A DNA stretch of 64,000 nt from Pelomonas sp. Root1444 (GTDB taxonomy: Bacteria; Pseudomonadota; Gammaproteobacteria; Burkholderiales; Burkholderiaceae_C): positions 241,089 to 305,088 of the forward strand of contig NZ_LMFP01000011.1 of NCBI RefSeq assembly GCF_001426885.1, given 5' to 3'. Position numbers and translations under genes: made by a program. The notes beneath the pieces were generated by a model. The model was not told the origin of the DNA and did no database searches. It was given only the letters and a program-made list of their open reading frames with translations. Shown here in pieces: positions 7,232 through 17,500 of this stretch (the first letter of the stretch is position 1; each line of letters opens with the position of its first letter).

Positions 7232-9244
7232 ATGAGTCAAATGGGTGGGCGAGTTCTGCAATGCATCGGCCGCGCGGCCCTGGCCGTGCTGATGGCGGCG
7301 TCGCTCGTCGCGACGGCTGCCGCGGCGCCGCAGGCCGACGACGACCCGGCCGTGCAGGCGCGCGAGGCCTGGGTCAAGCGCGACCGCAAGCGCCTGGCCA
7401 CGCTGGTCGACACGGCGCGCGCCCAGGGCCATCCGCTGACCGGCTGGGTCGAGTACTTCGACCTCAATGCGCGGCTCACCGACGTGCGCCAGCCCGAGAT
7501 GGACGCCTTCTACGCCCGCTACCCCGGCAGCTATGTCGAGGACCGCCTGCGCAACGACTGGCTGCTGGAACTCGGCCGCCGGCGCGACTGGGCCAACTTC
7601 CGCCGCGACCATGCGAACTACCAGATGCGCGACGACCGCGAGGTGGCCTGCTATGCGCTGCTGGCCGACCACCTGGCCGGCAACAAGGTCAGCGCCGACA
7701 CCGCCCGCACTGCCTGGATGGCGCAGAAGGACGGCGACGACGGCTGCCGCGAGCTGGCCAGCAACTTCGTCGACGCCGGCCTCTTCAAGCCCGAGACCCT
7801 CTGGGCCCGCGCCCGCCAGGCCACCGAGCAGGGCCGCCCGCGCGCCGCGCGCCAGGCCGTCGCGCTGCTGGCCAACAAGGCGCTGGACCAAAAGCTGGCC
7901 GAGCTGCAGGACAACGCCGGCCGCTACCTGACCCGCAAGGCCCGCGCCACGCCGCGTGCCGAGGCCGAGCTGACGGCGCTGGCGCTGGCCCGCGTCGCCG
8001 GCAGCGACCCCGACCAGGCCGGCGACGTGCTGAGCGAGAAATGGGGCAAGTTGCCCAAGGACTTGCAGGCTTGGCTGTGGGTGCAGATCGGCCGCCAGTC
8101 GGCGCTGCGGCTGCAGGACGATGCCGTCGACGCCTTCGAGCGCGCCCGCAGGCTCGCGCCGGAGCTGGAGTGGAGCGATGACGCCCTCGCCTGGGCCGCC
8201 CGCGCCGCGCTGCGCGGCAAGGCGCCGGCCATCGCGCTGCGCGCCATCGAGCAGATGAGCGACGCCGAGCAGCGCGACCCGGCCTGGGTCTACTGGAAGG
8301 CCCGCGCCACCCGGCTGAAGGGCGATGCCGCCGCCGCCCGCGCCCAGCTCGCCACGCTGGCGGCGACGCCGTTGAACTACTTTGGCCGCCTGGCCGCCGA
8401 GGACCTGGGCCTGCCGACGCCGCTGCCGCCCGTGCCCGCGCCGCTGACCGCCGAGGAGCGCCGCGCCGCGCGCAGCCACCCGGGCCTGGCGCGGGCGCTG
8501 CGCCTCATCGACCTGGGCCTGCGCAGCGAGGGCGTGCGCGAATGGAACTTCTCGCTGCGCGGCATGAGCGACCGCGCGCTGCTGGCCGCCGCGCAGGAGG
8601 CCTGCGACCGCGAGGTCTGGGACCGCTGCATCAACACCAGCGAGCGCACCAAGACCGACATCGACATCGCCCAGCGCTACCCGCTGCCGCACCGCGCCGA
8701 GCTGACGCGCGAAGCCCAGGCCGCGGGGCTGGATGCCGCCTACGTCTACGGCCTGATCCGCCAGGAATCGCGCTTCGTGCTGGACGCGCGCTCCCACGTC
8801 GGCGCGGCCGGCCTGATGCAGGTCATGCCCGCCACCGCCAAATGGACGGCCAAGAAGGTCGGCATGTCATACAGCCCCGACCTGATGCACGACCGCGACT
8901 TCAACCTGCGCATCGGCACCAACTACCTGAAGCTGGTGCTGGACCGCTTCGACGGCGCCCAGGCGCTGGCCGCGGCGGCCTACAACGCCGGCCCGGGCCG
9001 GCCCGCGCGCTGGCGCGACGGCCCGGTCATCGACGCCGCCATCTGGGCCGAGAACATCCCCTTCAACGAGACGCGCGACTACGTGCGCAAGGTGCTGCTG
9101 GGCGGCGCCGTCTACGCCCAGGTGCTGGGCCTGCCGGCCACCCGGCTGCGCGAGCGCCTGGGCACCAGCGTCGGCCCGGCCGGCGCGCGCGCCGCCGATG
9201 TCAGCGACGTGCCGCCCGCGGCGGTCGGAGGGTCGTCCCCATGA
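7232..9244 (+). CDS. slt: soluble lytic murein transglycosylase
   Basis: This 670-residue periplasmic protein has a signal peptide (about residues 12-32), a long alpha-helical superhelical U-domain (about 35-470), and a C-terminal SLT domain. The SLT domain has the catalytic glutamate in LIRQESRF (Glu512), then GAAGLMQVMPATA and AAAAYNAGPGRPARW. It cleaves peptidoglycan with formation of 1,6-anhydro-MurNAc. The ATG at 7232 fits the signal peptide; longer starts overlap the PEP-CTERM gene on the other strand. Its stop overlaps the ATG of the next gene (ATGA), implying translational coupling. Confidence 0.93.
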   Translation: MSQMGGRVLQCIGRAALAVLMAASLVATAAAAPQADDDPAVQAREAWVKRDRKRLATLVDTARAQGHPLTGWVEYFDLNARLTDVRQPEMDAFYARYPGSYVEDRLRNDWLLELGRRRDWANFRRDHANYQMRDDREVACYALLADHLAGNKVSADTARTAWMAQKDGDDGCRELASNFVDAGLFKPETLWARARQATEQGRPRAARQAVALLANKALDQKLAELQDNAGRYLTRKARATPRAEAELTALALARVAGSDPDQAGDVLSEKWGKLPKDLQAWLWVQIGRQSALRLQDDAVDAFERARRLAPELEWSDDALAWAARAALRGKAPAIALRAIEQMSDAEQRDPAWVYWKARATRLKGDAAAARAQLATLAATPLNYFGRLAAEDLGLPTPLPPVPAPLTAEERRAARSHPGLARALRLIDLGLRSEGVREWNFSLRGMSDRALLAAAQEACDREVWDRCINTSERTKTDIDIAQRYPLPHRAELTREAQAAGLDAAYVYGLIRQESRFVLDARSHVGAAGLMQVMPATAKWTAKKVGMSYSPDLMHDRDFNLRIGTNYLKLVLDRFDGAQALAAAAYNAGPGRPARWRDGPVIDAAIWAENIPFNETRDYVRKVLLGGAVYAQVLGLPATRLRERLGTSVGPAGARAADVSDVPPAAVGGSSP

Positions 9245-10194
9245 GCTTCTCGGTCCTCATCCTCGGCGGCAGCGGCTTCGTCGGCCGGGCGCTGTGCGAG
9301 CAGCTGACGCGCCGCCTGGGCGCCGACGCGCGCATCACCGTGCCGACGCGCCGCCTGCAGCATGCGCGCAGCCTGCAGAGCCTGCCAGGCGTCACCCTCG
9401 TGCAGGCGGATGTCTTCCGCGACCTGCCGCGGCTGGTGCCGGGCCACGACGCCGTCGTCAACCTGATCGCCATCCTGCAAGGCAGCGCGGCGGCCTTCGA
9501 GCACGTGCATGTGGAGCTGCCCCGGCGCATCACCGCGGCGATGTCCGGCGCCGGCGTGCGCCGCCTCGTGCACGTCAGCGCGCTGGGCGTGGCCGAACAT
9601 GCACCGTCGCGCTACCTGCGCAGCAAGGCGGCCGGCGAGGCCGTGCTGCAGGTGGCGACGCAGACCGGCGGCCTGGAGCTGACGCTGCTGCGCCCGTCCC
9701 TGCTGTTCGGCGACGGCGACCGCAGCGTCAACCTGTTCGCGCGGCTGCAGAAGCATTTCCCCGTCATGCCGCTGGGCGGCGCCGACGCGCGGCTGCGGCC
9801 GGTCTGGGTGCAAGACCTGGCTCGCGCCATCGTCGAGGTGCTGCTGCGCCGCGAGGCCATCGGCCAGACCTACGAGACCGCCGGCCCGCGCGAGCTGACG
9901 CTGGCTGAGCTGGTGCGCCAGGCCGGCCGCACTGCCGGGCACGAGCGACCCGTGCTCGCCCTGCCCGCGCCGCTGGCCACGCTGCAGGCGCTGGCCCTGG
10001 AATGCCTGCCCGGCGAGCCGCTGCTGTCGCGCGACAACCTGGCCTCGCTCAGCGTGCCCAACGTGCCCGGCGGCGGCCTGCCGGGCCTGGCCGAACTGGG
10101 CATACAGCCCACCGCGCTGGAGGCCGTGCTGCCCGGCTACCTGGCCCCCGGCACCGGCGTCGCGCGGCTGGATGCCTGGCGCGCCAAGCATTAA
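9241..10194 (+). CDS. NDUFA9-like NAD(P)-binding protein (atypical SDR)
   Basis: This 317-residue protein has an N-terminal Rossmann dinucleotide-binding motif (LILGGSGFVGRAL) and belongs to the atypical SDR group annotated as complex I NDUFA9 subunit family. The downstream conserved segments are HVSALGVAEHAPSRYLRSKAAGE, where the usual YxxxK is preserved as YLRSK, and TLLRPSLLFGDGD. Bacterial members are thought to act on quinone, lipid or NADH metabolism, but the activity here is not known. It overlaps slt by 4 bases, as is common in Burkholderiales. Confidence 0.88.
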   Translation: MSFSVLILGGSGFVGRALCEQLTRRLGADARITVPTRRLQHARSLQSLPGVTLVQADVFRDLPRLVPGHDAVVNLIAILQGSAAAFEHVHVELPRRITAAMSGAGVRRLVHVSALGVAEHAPSRYLRSKAAGEAVLQVATQTGGLELTLLRPSLLFGDGDRSVNLFARLQKHFPVMPLGGADARLRPVWVQDLARAIVEVLLRREAIGQTYETAGPRELTLAELVRQAGRTAGHERPVLALPAPLATLQALALECLPGEPLLSRDNLASLSVPNVPGGGLPGLAELGIQPTALEAVLPGYLAPGTGVARLDAWRAKH

Positions 10195-10266
10195 TCCGTT
10201 GCGGATTGCTCATCCCGCTCGCGCCGCGCGCCGCCTAAGCTCGCCGGCTTCAACCCACGAGGACCC

Positions 10267-10947
10267 ATGAAGCTCTACATCGGCAACAAGAACTACTCGT
10301 CCTGGTCCATGCGCAGCGGCGTGCTGCTGGCGGCCTTCGGCATCCCCTTCGAAGAGAACAAGCTGCGCTTCGACTTCAGCGAGGGCTCGCCCTGGAGCCG
10401 CGCCATCGCCGCCCTCACCCCCACCAAGCGCGTGCCCGTGCTGGTCGAGGACGACGGCTTCACCGTCTGGGACACGCTGGCCATCGCCGAGTACGTCGCC
10501 GAACGCCATCCCGAGCACGCCGTCTGGCCGCGCGACCGCCAGGCCCGCGCCCGCGCCCGCAGCCTGTGCGCGGAGATGCATGCCGGTTTCACGCAGCTGC
10601 GCACCGTCTGCCCGATGAACATCGAGGTCTTCTTCCCCGACGTCGGCGCCAGGCTGTGGGCCGAGGACGAGGCCCTGCGCGCCGACGTGGCGCGGCTGGA
10701 CGCCGCCTGGAGCGACGCGCTCGCGGGCAGCGGCGGGCCCTTCCTGTTCGGCGCCTTCAGCGCGGCGGACGCCTACTTCGCGCCGGTGGCCGTGCGGCTG
10801 AGCCGCTTCGGCTTGCCGGTGTCCGAGGCCGCGGCGGCCTACCGCGACGCGCTGCTGGCCCACCCGGCGGTGGAGGACTGGATCGCCGACGCGATGCGCG
10901 AGCAGGACTTCATCGTCGAGGACGAGCCCTACCGCCAGGCCCGCTGA
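10267..10947 (+). CDS. glutathione S-transferase family protein (GST-1)
   Basis: This 226-residue GST has an N-terminal thioredoxin-like domain (LYIGNKNYSSWSMRSGVLL, TPTKRVPVLVEDD with the cis-proline, then WDTLAIAEYVAE) and an all-helical C-terminal domain ending near AHPAVEDWIADA. The SSW motif near residue 13 supplies the probable catalytic serine. The start is preceded by a GAGGA sequence. It is the first gene of an apparent operon with the DUF1272 gene (1-base gap) and a second GST (5-base gap). Substrate unknown. Confidence 0.88.
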   Translation: MKLYIGNKNYSSWSMRSGVLLAAFGIPFEENKLRFDFSEGSPWSRAIAALTPTKRVPVLVEDDGFTVWDTLAIAEYVAERHPEHAVWPRDRQARARARSLCAEMHAGFTQLRTVCPMNIEVFFPDVGARLWAEDEALRADVARLDAAWSDALAGSGGPFLFGAFSAADAYFAPVAVRLSRFGLPVSEAAAAYRDALLAHPAVEDWIADAMREQDFIVEDEPYRQAR

Positions 10948-10948
10948 C

Positions 10949-11257
10949 ATGCTGGAGCTTCGTCCCCGCTGCGAGCACTGCGCCGTGGCGCTGCATCCCG
11001 CGTCGCTCGATGCCCGCATCTGCAGCTTCGAGTGCACCTTCTGCGCCAACTGCGCCGAAGGCCTGCTTGGCAACGTCTGCCCCAACTGCGGCGGTGGCTT
11101 CGTGCCGCGGCCGGTCAGGCCCAGCCATGACTGGAAGGGCGGCAACCACCTCGGCGGCTACCCCGCCAGGACCGTGCCCAAACTGCGGCCAGTCGATCTC
11201 GAAGCGCACGCCCGCCTCGTCCAGGCCCTGAACGGGCTTCCCCCCGAACAACGCTGA
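10949..11257 (+). CDS. DUF1272 domain zinc-ribbon-like protein
   Basis: This 102-residue protein has the compact DUF1272 pattern. It opens MLELRPRCEHC, then has CSFECTFCANC and CPNCGG, giving at least three CxxC pairs that probably bind zinc. The C-terminal 45 residues (KGGNHLGG onwards) are low in conserved features. The function of the family is unknown. It sits between two GST genes, nearly overlapping the first, and so is probably co-expressed with both. Confidence 0.85.
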   Translation: MLELRPRCEHCAVALHPASLDARICSFECTFCANCAEGLLGNVCPNCGGGFVPRPVRPSHDWKGGNHLGGYPARTVPKLRPVDLEAHARLVQALNGLPPEQR

Positions 11258-11262
11258 TTCGC

Positions 11263-11916
11263 ATGATCACACTCCACGGCTTCTCCCAATCCGGCAACAC
11301 CTACAAGGTGGCGCTGATGCTGCAGGCGCTGCGGCTGCCCTGGGCGGCGCGGCATGTGCCGCTCGCCGACTTCGCCGCCGGCCTGACGCGGTCCGAGCCG
11401 TGGCGGCAAGCCGAGAACGAGATGGGCGAGGTGCCCATCCTCGAGGTGGACGGCAAGCGCCTCACGCAGTCGGCCGCCATCCTGCACTTCCTCGCCGAAC
11501 GCCACGGCCAGTACCAGGGCGCGAACGAGGACGAGCGGCAGGACGTGCTGCGCTGGCTGTTCTTCGACAACCACAAGTTCACCAGCTACTTCGCCACCTT
11601 CCGCTTCATGAAGTCGTTCGCGCCCACCGCACCCGACCCGGCGCTGGCCCAGTGGTTCAAGAGCCGCGTCGACAACGCCTTCGGCATCGTCGACAGGCAT
11701 CTGAGCGACCGGGCCTTCATGGTGGGCGACGCGCCGACGATCGCGGACATCTCGATGTGCGGCTACCAGTTCTTCCCGGTGGAAGAAAGCGGCTACGACA
11801 TCGCCGCGCGCTACCCGGCCATCGCCGCCTGGCGTGACCGGCTCAAGACTGCACTGCCGGCCTGGAAGCCGCCCTACGAGCTGCTGCCGGGAGAGCAGGT
11901 GGCGCCGCGCTGGTGA
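11263..11916 (+). CDS. glutathione S-transferase family protein (GST-2)
   Basis: This 217-residue GST opens [19 protein letters not shown], with Ser9/Ser11 in the position of the catalytic residue. It has the glutathione-binding turn [11 protein letters not shown] and the [12 protein letters not shown] helix, followed by a helical domain with the DAPTIADIS motif typical of GST C-domains. It is not closely similar to GST-1, so this is not a tandem duplication. It follows the DUF1272 gene by 5 bases, and cca begins 23 bases after its stop. Confidence 0.9.
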   Translation: MITLHGFSQSGNTYKVALMLQALRLPWAARHVPLADFAAGLTRSEPWRQAENEMGEVPILEVDGKRLTQSAAILHFLAERHGQYQGANEDERQDVLRWLFFDNHKFTSYFATFRFMKSFAPTAPDPALAQWFKSRVDNAFGIVDRHLSDRAFMVGDAPTIADISMCGYQFFPVEESGYDIAARYPAIAAWRDRLKTALPAWKPPYELLPGEQVAPRW

Positions 11917-11939
11917 GGGCGGCGCGCAGAATCCTGCGC

Positions 11940-13169
11940 ATGCCCAAGTTCCAAACCTACCTCGTCGGCGGCGCCGTCCGCGACCGCCTGCTGGGCCTGC
12001 CGGTGCAGGACCATGACTGGGTCGTCGTCGGCGCGTCGCCGCAGGACATGCTCGACGCCGGCTACCTGCCCGTCGGCAAGGACTTCCCCGTCTTCCTGCA
12101 CCCCGACACGCGGGAGGAAGTGGCGCTGGCCCGCACCGAGCGCAAGACGGCCGCGGGCTACCACGGCTTCGCCTTCCATGCGGCGCCCGACGTCACGCTG
12201 GAGCAAGACCTGGCGCGCCGCGACCTGACCATCAATGCGATGGCGCAGGACGAGGCCGGCCAGGTCATCGACCCCTACGGCGGCCAGCGCGACCTGGCGA
12301 CAAAAGTGCTGCGCCACGTCTCACCCGCCTTTGCCGAAGACCCGGTGCGCATCCTGCGCCTGGCCCGCTTCGCGGCGCGCTTCGCGGACTTCACGGTCGC
12401 GCCCGAGACCGTCGCGCTGATGCGCGACGTGGTGGCCGCCGGCGAGGTGGACGCGCTGGTGGCCGAGCGCGTCTGGCAGGAGCTGTCGCGCGGACTGATG
12501 GAGAACAAGCCCTCGCGCATGCTCGAGGTGCTGCGCGAGGCCGGCGCCTTGCAGAAGCTGCTGCCCGAGGTGGAGGCGCTGTACGGCGTGCCCCAGCCCG
12601 AAGCCCACCACCCGGAGGTGGACACCGGCATCCACCTCCAGATGGTGCTGGACCAATGCGCGCTGCAGCAGGCGCCGCTGACCGTGCGCTACGCCTGCCT
12701 GTGCCACGATCTCGGCAAGGGCACGACGCGCAAGGAGGACTTGCCGCGCCACATCGCCCACGAGGTGCGCAGCGAGAAGCTGGCCCGCGGCGTGAGTGCG
12801 CGCTGGAAGGTGCCGAGCGACTGCCGCGAGCTGGCCGAGCTGGTCGCGCGCGAGCACACCCATGTTCACCAGAGCGGCGCCTTCAGCGCGGAGGCGCGGC
12901 TGCGCCTGCTGGAACGCTGCGACGCCTGGCGCCGGCCGCAGCGCTTCGCCGAGCTGCTGTGGGCCTGTGAATGCGACGCCCGCGGCCGGCTGGGCCTGGA
13001 GAACCGCGACTACCCGCAGCGCGAACGGCTGGCGGCCGACCTGGCGGCGACGCAGCAGGTGGACCTCGCCGCCGTCAGCGCGGCCGCCATCCAGCGCGGC
13101 GCGCAGGGCGCCGACATCGGCCGCGCCGTGCAGCGCGCGCGTCTGGCCGCGCTGCAGGCTGCAGCCTGA
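11940..13169 (+). CDS. cca: multifunctional CCA tRNA nucleotidyltransferase
   Basis: This 409-residue protein adds or repairs the 3' CCA end of tRNAs. The polymerase-beta-like head has [12 protein letters not shown] and the DHDWVVVGA catalytic strand, followed by [12 protein letters not shown] and the nucleotide-selecting region [15 protein letters not shown]. An HD phosphohydrolase domain is visible as [11 protein letters not shown] near residue 255, with phosphatase and phosphodiesterase activity in the E. coli enzyme. Length matches E. coli Cca (about 412). The ATG at 11940 is chosen over a GTG at 11913 because it directly precedes the conserved strand. Confidence 0.95.
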   Translation: MPKFQTYLVGGAVRDRLLGLPVQDHDWVVVGASPQDMLDAGYLPVGKDFPVFLHPDTREEVALARTERKTAAGYHGFAFHAAPDVTLEQDLARRDLTINAMAQDEAGQVIDPYGGQRDLATKVLRHVSPAFAEDPVRILRLARFAARFADFTVAPETVALMRDVVAAGEVDALVAERVWQELSRGLMENKPSRMLEVLREAGALQKLLPEVEALYGVPQPEAHHPEVDTGIHLQMVLDQCALQQAPLTVRYACLCHDLGKGTTRKEDLPRHIAHEVRSEKLARGVSARWKVPSDCRELAELVAREHTHVHQSGAFSAEARLRLLERCDAWRRPQRFAELLWACECDARGRLGLENRDYPQRERLAADLAATQQVDLAAVSAAAIQRGAQGADIGRAVQRARLAALQAAA

Positions 13170-13354
13170 GAACGCTTCGGCCGTCGGCAACGTGACTTCT
13201 GGCCACGGCTGAAGCGGCAAACGCGCCCGCGAGGCTTTGCGTTGCTTCACCAACGCGCTTCATGACGCCTCGCTACAGTTGCCCGTTTTGCCCCTGACGG
13301 CCCATGGCGGCGGGGGGGCGAGGCCCTCCACAGGCAATCGAACAAGGTCACAAG

Positions 13355-14566
13355 ATGAAGTTGGCATGGGGTAGCAGCGCCCGCATTGGCGCGGTGGTCG
13401 TCCTGGGCGCGGGGCTGGGCAGCCTGCTGGCCGGTTGCGGCCAGTCCAGCAGCCCGGCCACGGCCGCGGCACCGCCGCCGCCCGAGGTGGGCGTCGTCAC
13501 CGTGGCGCCGGGCCGCGCCGACCTGGCCACCGAGCTGCCAGGCCGCCTGGAGGCCTACCGCGTCGCCCAGGTGCGCGCCCGCGCCGCCGGCATCCTGCAA
13601 AAGCGCCTGTTCACCGAAGGCAGCGACGTGAAGGCCGGCCAGGCCTTGTTCGAGATCGACGCCACGCCCTACCGCGCGACGCTCGCCAGCGCCCAGGCCA
13701 CGCTGGCCCGCGCCGAGGCCAACCTGCTGCAGGCCCAGGCGCTGGCCGACCGCTACGCGCCGCTGGCCAAGAGCCAGGCCGTCAGCCAGCAGGAGGCGCT
13801 GAATGCGCAGGCCGCGGCGCTGCAGGCCAAGGCCGACGTGGCCGCCGGCAAGGCCGCCGTGCAGACGGCGCAGATCAACCTCGGCTACGCCGCCGTCACC
13901 GCGCCCATCGCGGGCCGCATCGGCCGCGCGCTGGTCACCGAGGGCGCGCTGGTGGGTCAGGGCGAGGCGACGCCGCTGGCCGTCGTGCAGCAGATCGACA
14001 AGCTCTACGTGAACTTCACGCAGTCGGCCGCCGAGGTGATGCGGTTGCGCCAGGCGCTGGCCGACGGCCGGCTGCAGCGCGCCGCCGGCAAGGAGGCCGC
14101 GCAGGTGCAGGTGCTGCTGGAGGACGGCAGCGTCTACGCCGAGGCCGGCAAGCTGCTGTTCTCGGACCTCAGCGTGGACGCCGCCACCGGCCAGATCACG
14201 CTGCGCGCCGAACTGCCCAACCCCAAGGGCCTGCTGCTGCCCGGCCTGTACGTGCGCGTGCGGCTGGCGCAGGCCGAGGTGGCCGACGGCGTCTGGCTGC
14301 CGCAGCAGTCGGTGGCGCGGGGCGCGACCGGCGAGACCGTGCTGGTGGTGGCCGACGACGGTAGCGTCAGCGCGCGGCCGGTCAAGCTGGGCCCGGCCCA
14401 GGGCGGCAAGGCGCTGGTGCTGAGCGGGCTGAAGGCGGGCGAGAAGGTCGTCGTCGACGGCCTGCAGCGCGTCAAGGCCGGCGGCAAGGCGCGGCCGGTG
14501 GCCTGGACGCCGCCGGGCTCGGCGCCCGCTGCGTCTGCTCCCGCCTCGGCCGCATCGAAGAGCTGA
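13355..14566 (+). CDS. RND efflux periplasmic adaptor (AcrA/MexA family)
   Basis: This 403-residue lipoprotein has a lipobox (SLLAGC, Cys28), a split lipoyl/barrel-sandwich domain (RARAAGILQKRLFTEGSDVKAGQ and TAPIAGRIGRALVTEGALV), a coiled-coil hairpin in between (about residues 115-185, including the QQEALNAQAAALQAKADV heptads) and a C-terminal beta barrel. It links the pump to the outer-membrane channel. It is the first gene of a three-gene tripartite operon, 6 bases ahead of the pump gene. No regulator is adjacent, since cca lies upstream. Confidence 0.95.
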   Translation: MKLAWGSSARIGAVVVLGAGLGSLLAGCGQSSSPATAAAPPPPEVGVVTVAPGRADLATELPGRLEAYRVAQVRARAAGILQKRLFTEGSDVKAGQALFEIDATPYRATLASAQATLARAEANLLQAQALADRYAPLAKSQAVSQQEALNAQAAALQAKADVAAGKAAVQTAQINLGYAAVTAPIAGRIGRALVTEGALVGQGEATPLAVVQQIDKLYVNFTQSAAEVMRLRQALADGRLQRAAGKEAAQVQVLLEDGSVYAEAGKLLFSDLSVDAATGQITLRAELPNPKGLLLPGLYVRVRLAQAEVADGVWLPQQSVARGATGETVLVVADDGSVSARPVKLGPAQGGKALVLSGLKAGEKVVVDGLQRVKAGGKARPVAWTPPGSAPAASAPASAASKS

Positions 14567-14572
14567 CCCGAC

Positions 14573-17500
14573 ATGGCGCAGTTCTTCATCAACCGGCCCA
14601 TCTTCGCGTGGGTCATCGCCCTCTTCATCCTCGTGCTCGGCGGCGTCGCGGTCACGCAGCTGCCGATCGCGCAATACCCGCCGGTGGCGCCGCCGTCCAT
14701 CGTGCTGTCGGTCAGCTACCCCGGCGCCTCGGCGCAGACGCTGGAGGACTCGGTCATCAGCGTCATCGAGCGCGAGATGAACGGCTCGCCGGGCCTGATC
14801 TACATGGAGGCGGTCGCGCAGGCGGACGGCACCGGCTCCATCACGCTGAGCTACGACCCGTCCACCAACCCCGACCTGGCGCAGGTCGACGTGCAGAACC
14901 GCTACGCCCGCGCGCAGCCGCGGCTGCCGCAGGCGGTCATCCAGCAAGGCGTGCGGGTGGACAAGGCCAACCCGAACTTCCTGCTCTTCATCATGATGTC
15001 GAGCAGCAACCCGGGCTTCGACCCGATCGCGCTGGGCGACTACGCGTCGCGCACCGTGCTGCCCGAGATCCAGCGCGTGCCGGGCGTGGGCCAGGGCCTG
15101 CTGTTCGGCACCGAGCGCGCGATGCGCATCTGGCTGGACCCGGCCAAGCTGGTCGGCTTCCGGCTCGCGCCGGCCGACGTGAACTCGGCCATCCAGGCCC
15201 AGAACGCGCAGGTCAGCTCCGGTTCCATCGGCGACCTGCCCAACCTGCCGGGCCAGACCATCGCGGCCACCGTCGTCGTGCGCGGCCAGCTGACGAGCGT
15301 CGAGCAGTTCGGCAACATCGTGCTGCGCGCCAACGCCGACGGCTCCACCGTGCGGCTCAAGGACGTGGCCCGCATCGAGCTGGGCGCCGACAGCTACACC
15401 GGCCGCGCCACGCGCCTGAACGGCGTGCCGTCGGTCGGCATCGGCGTGCAGCTGGCGCCGTCGGCCAATGCCTTGCAGACGGCCAAGCTCATCAAGGCGC
15501 GCCTGAAGACGCTGGAGCCCTACTTCCCATCGGGCGTGAAGGCCTCCATCCCGTATGACAGCTCGCTGTTCATCGACATCTCGATCTCGCAGGTCGTCGA
15601 GACGCTGATCGAGGCCGTCGTGCTGGTGTTCCTCGTGATGTTCCTGTTCCTGCAGAACATCCGCTACACCATCATCCCGACGCTGGTGGTGCCCATCGCG
15701 CTGCTGGGCAGCTTCGCGACGCTGCTGGCTTTGGGCTTCTCCATCAACGTGCTGACGATGTTCGGCATGGTGCTGGTGATCGGCATCGTGGTGGACGACG
15801 CCATCGTCGTGGTGGAGAACGTCGAACGCATCATGAGCGAGGAGGGGCTGTCGCCGCTCAAGGCCACACGCAAGGCGATGTCTCAGATCTCCGGCGCCAT
15901 CGTCGGCGTGACGGTGGTGCTGATCTCGGTGTTCGTGCCGCTGGCCTTCTTCACGGGCTCCATCGGCAACATCTACCGCCAGTTCGCGGCGGTGATGGTC
16001 TCGGCCATCGCGTTCTCGGCCTTCCTCGCGCTGTCGCTGACGCCGGCGCTGTGCGCCACGCTGCTCAAGCCGGTCGAGGCCGGCCACCACACGAGCAAGC
16101 GCGGCTTCTTCGGCGGGTTCAACCGCGGCTTCGCGCGCACCGCCAAGGGCTACGAGGGCTGGGTGGCGAAGTTCATCCACCGCGCGGTGCGCATGGGCTT
16201 CGTCTACGCGGCCGTCATCGCCGCGGCGGTGCTGCTGTTCCAGAAGCTGCCGACGTCCTTCGTGCCGAATGAAGACCAGGGCAACATCCTCGTCAACGTG
16301 CAGCTGCCGCCGGGCGCCACGCAGGCGCGCACGCTGGAGGTCATGAAGCAGACCGAGGACTTCATGCTCAAGCAGCCCGAGGTGGACGGCATGGTCAGCG
16401 TGGTCGGCTTCAGCTTCGCGGGCGCCGGGCAGAACGCGGGCCTGGCCTTCGTCACGCTCAAGCCCTGGGACGAGCGGCACGGCGCCGAGCATTCGGCGCA
16501 GGGCCTGGTGGCACGCGCCTTCCCGGCGCTCAGCAAGATCCGCGACGCGGTGATCTTCCCGACCAGCCCGCCGCCCATCCGCGACCTGGGCCGCGCCAAC
16601 GGCTTCGCGCTGCGCCTGCAGGACCGCACCGGCCACACGCGTGCCGAGCTGCTGGCGGCCCGCGGCCAGTTGCTCGCCGCCGCGGCCAAGAACCCGCTGC
16701 TGAACGCCGTGCGCCCCGACGGGCTGGAAGACGCCGCCCAGCTGGAGCTGAGCATCGACCGCGAGCGCGCGATGGCACTGGGCCTGAACGTCGGCGCCAT
16801 CAACGCGGTGCTCGGCACCTCGCTGGGCTCAAGCTATGTGAACGACTTCCCCAACGCCGGCCGGCTGCAGCGCGTCATCGTGCAGGCCGATGCGCCCGCG
16901 CGCATGCAGCCCGAGGACCTGCTGCGGCTGAACGTGCTGAACAGCGCCGGCCAGCCGGTGCCGCTGAGCGCGTTCGCGACGAGCAAGTGGATCACCGGGC
17001 CGCTGCAGACCGTGCGCTACAACGGCTACCCGACGATGCGCATCGCCGGCGAACCGGCCAAGGGCGTGTCCACCGGCACGGCGATGGCCGAGATGGAGAA
17101 GATCGCCGCCCAGCTGCCCGATGGTTTCGGCTACGAGTGGACCGGCCAGTCGCGCGAGGAGAAGCTATCGGGCGCCACCACCTTCATCCTGTTCGGCTTC
17201 TCGCTGCTGGCGGTGTTCCTGTGCCTGGCCGCGCTGTACGAGAGCTGGAGCATCCCGCTGGCGGTGCTGCTGGTCGTGCCGCTGGGCGTGCTGGGCGTCG
17301 TGCTGGGCGCCAACTTCCGCGGGTTGGAGAACGACGTCTACTTCAAGGTCGGCATGATCACCATCATCGGCCTGTCGGCCAAGAACGCGGTGCTCATCAT
17401 CGAGTTCGCCAAGGACTTGCAGGCCCACGGCAGGAGCGTGTTCGACGCCGTGCGCGAGGCCGCGCACCTGCGCTTCAGACCCATCGTCATGACGTCGCTG

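Noticed and set aside
13247-16636. 1129-codon open frame on the minus strand, antisense to the adaptor and pump genes
   Set aside because: Low-complexity Arg/His/Gln/Ala product with no motif; it lies opposite two clearly real RND genes.
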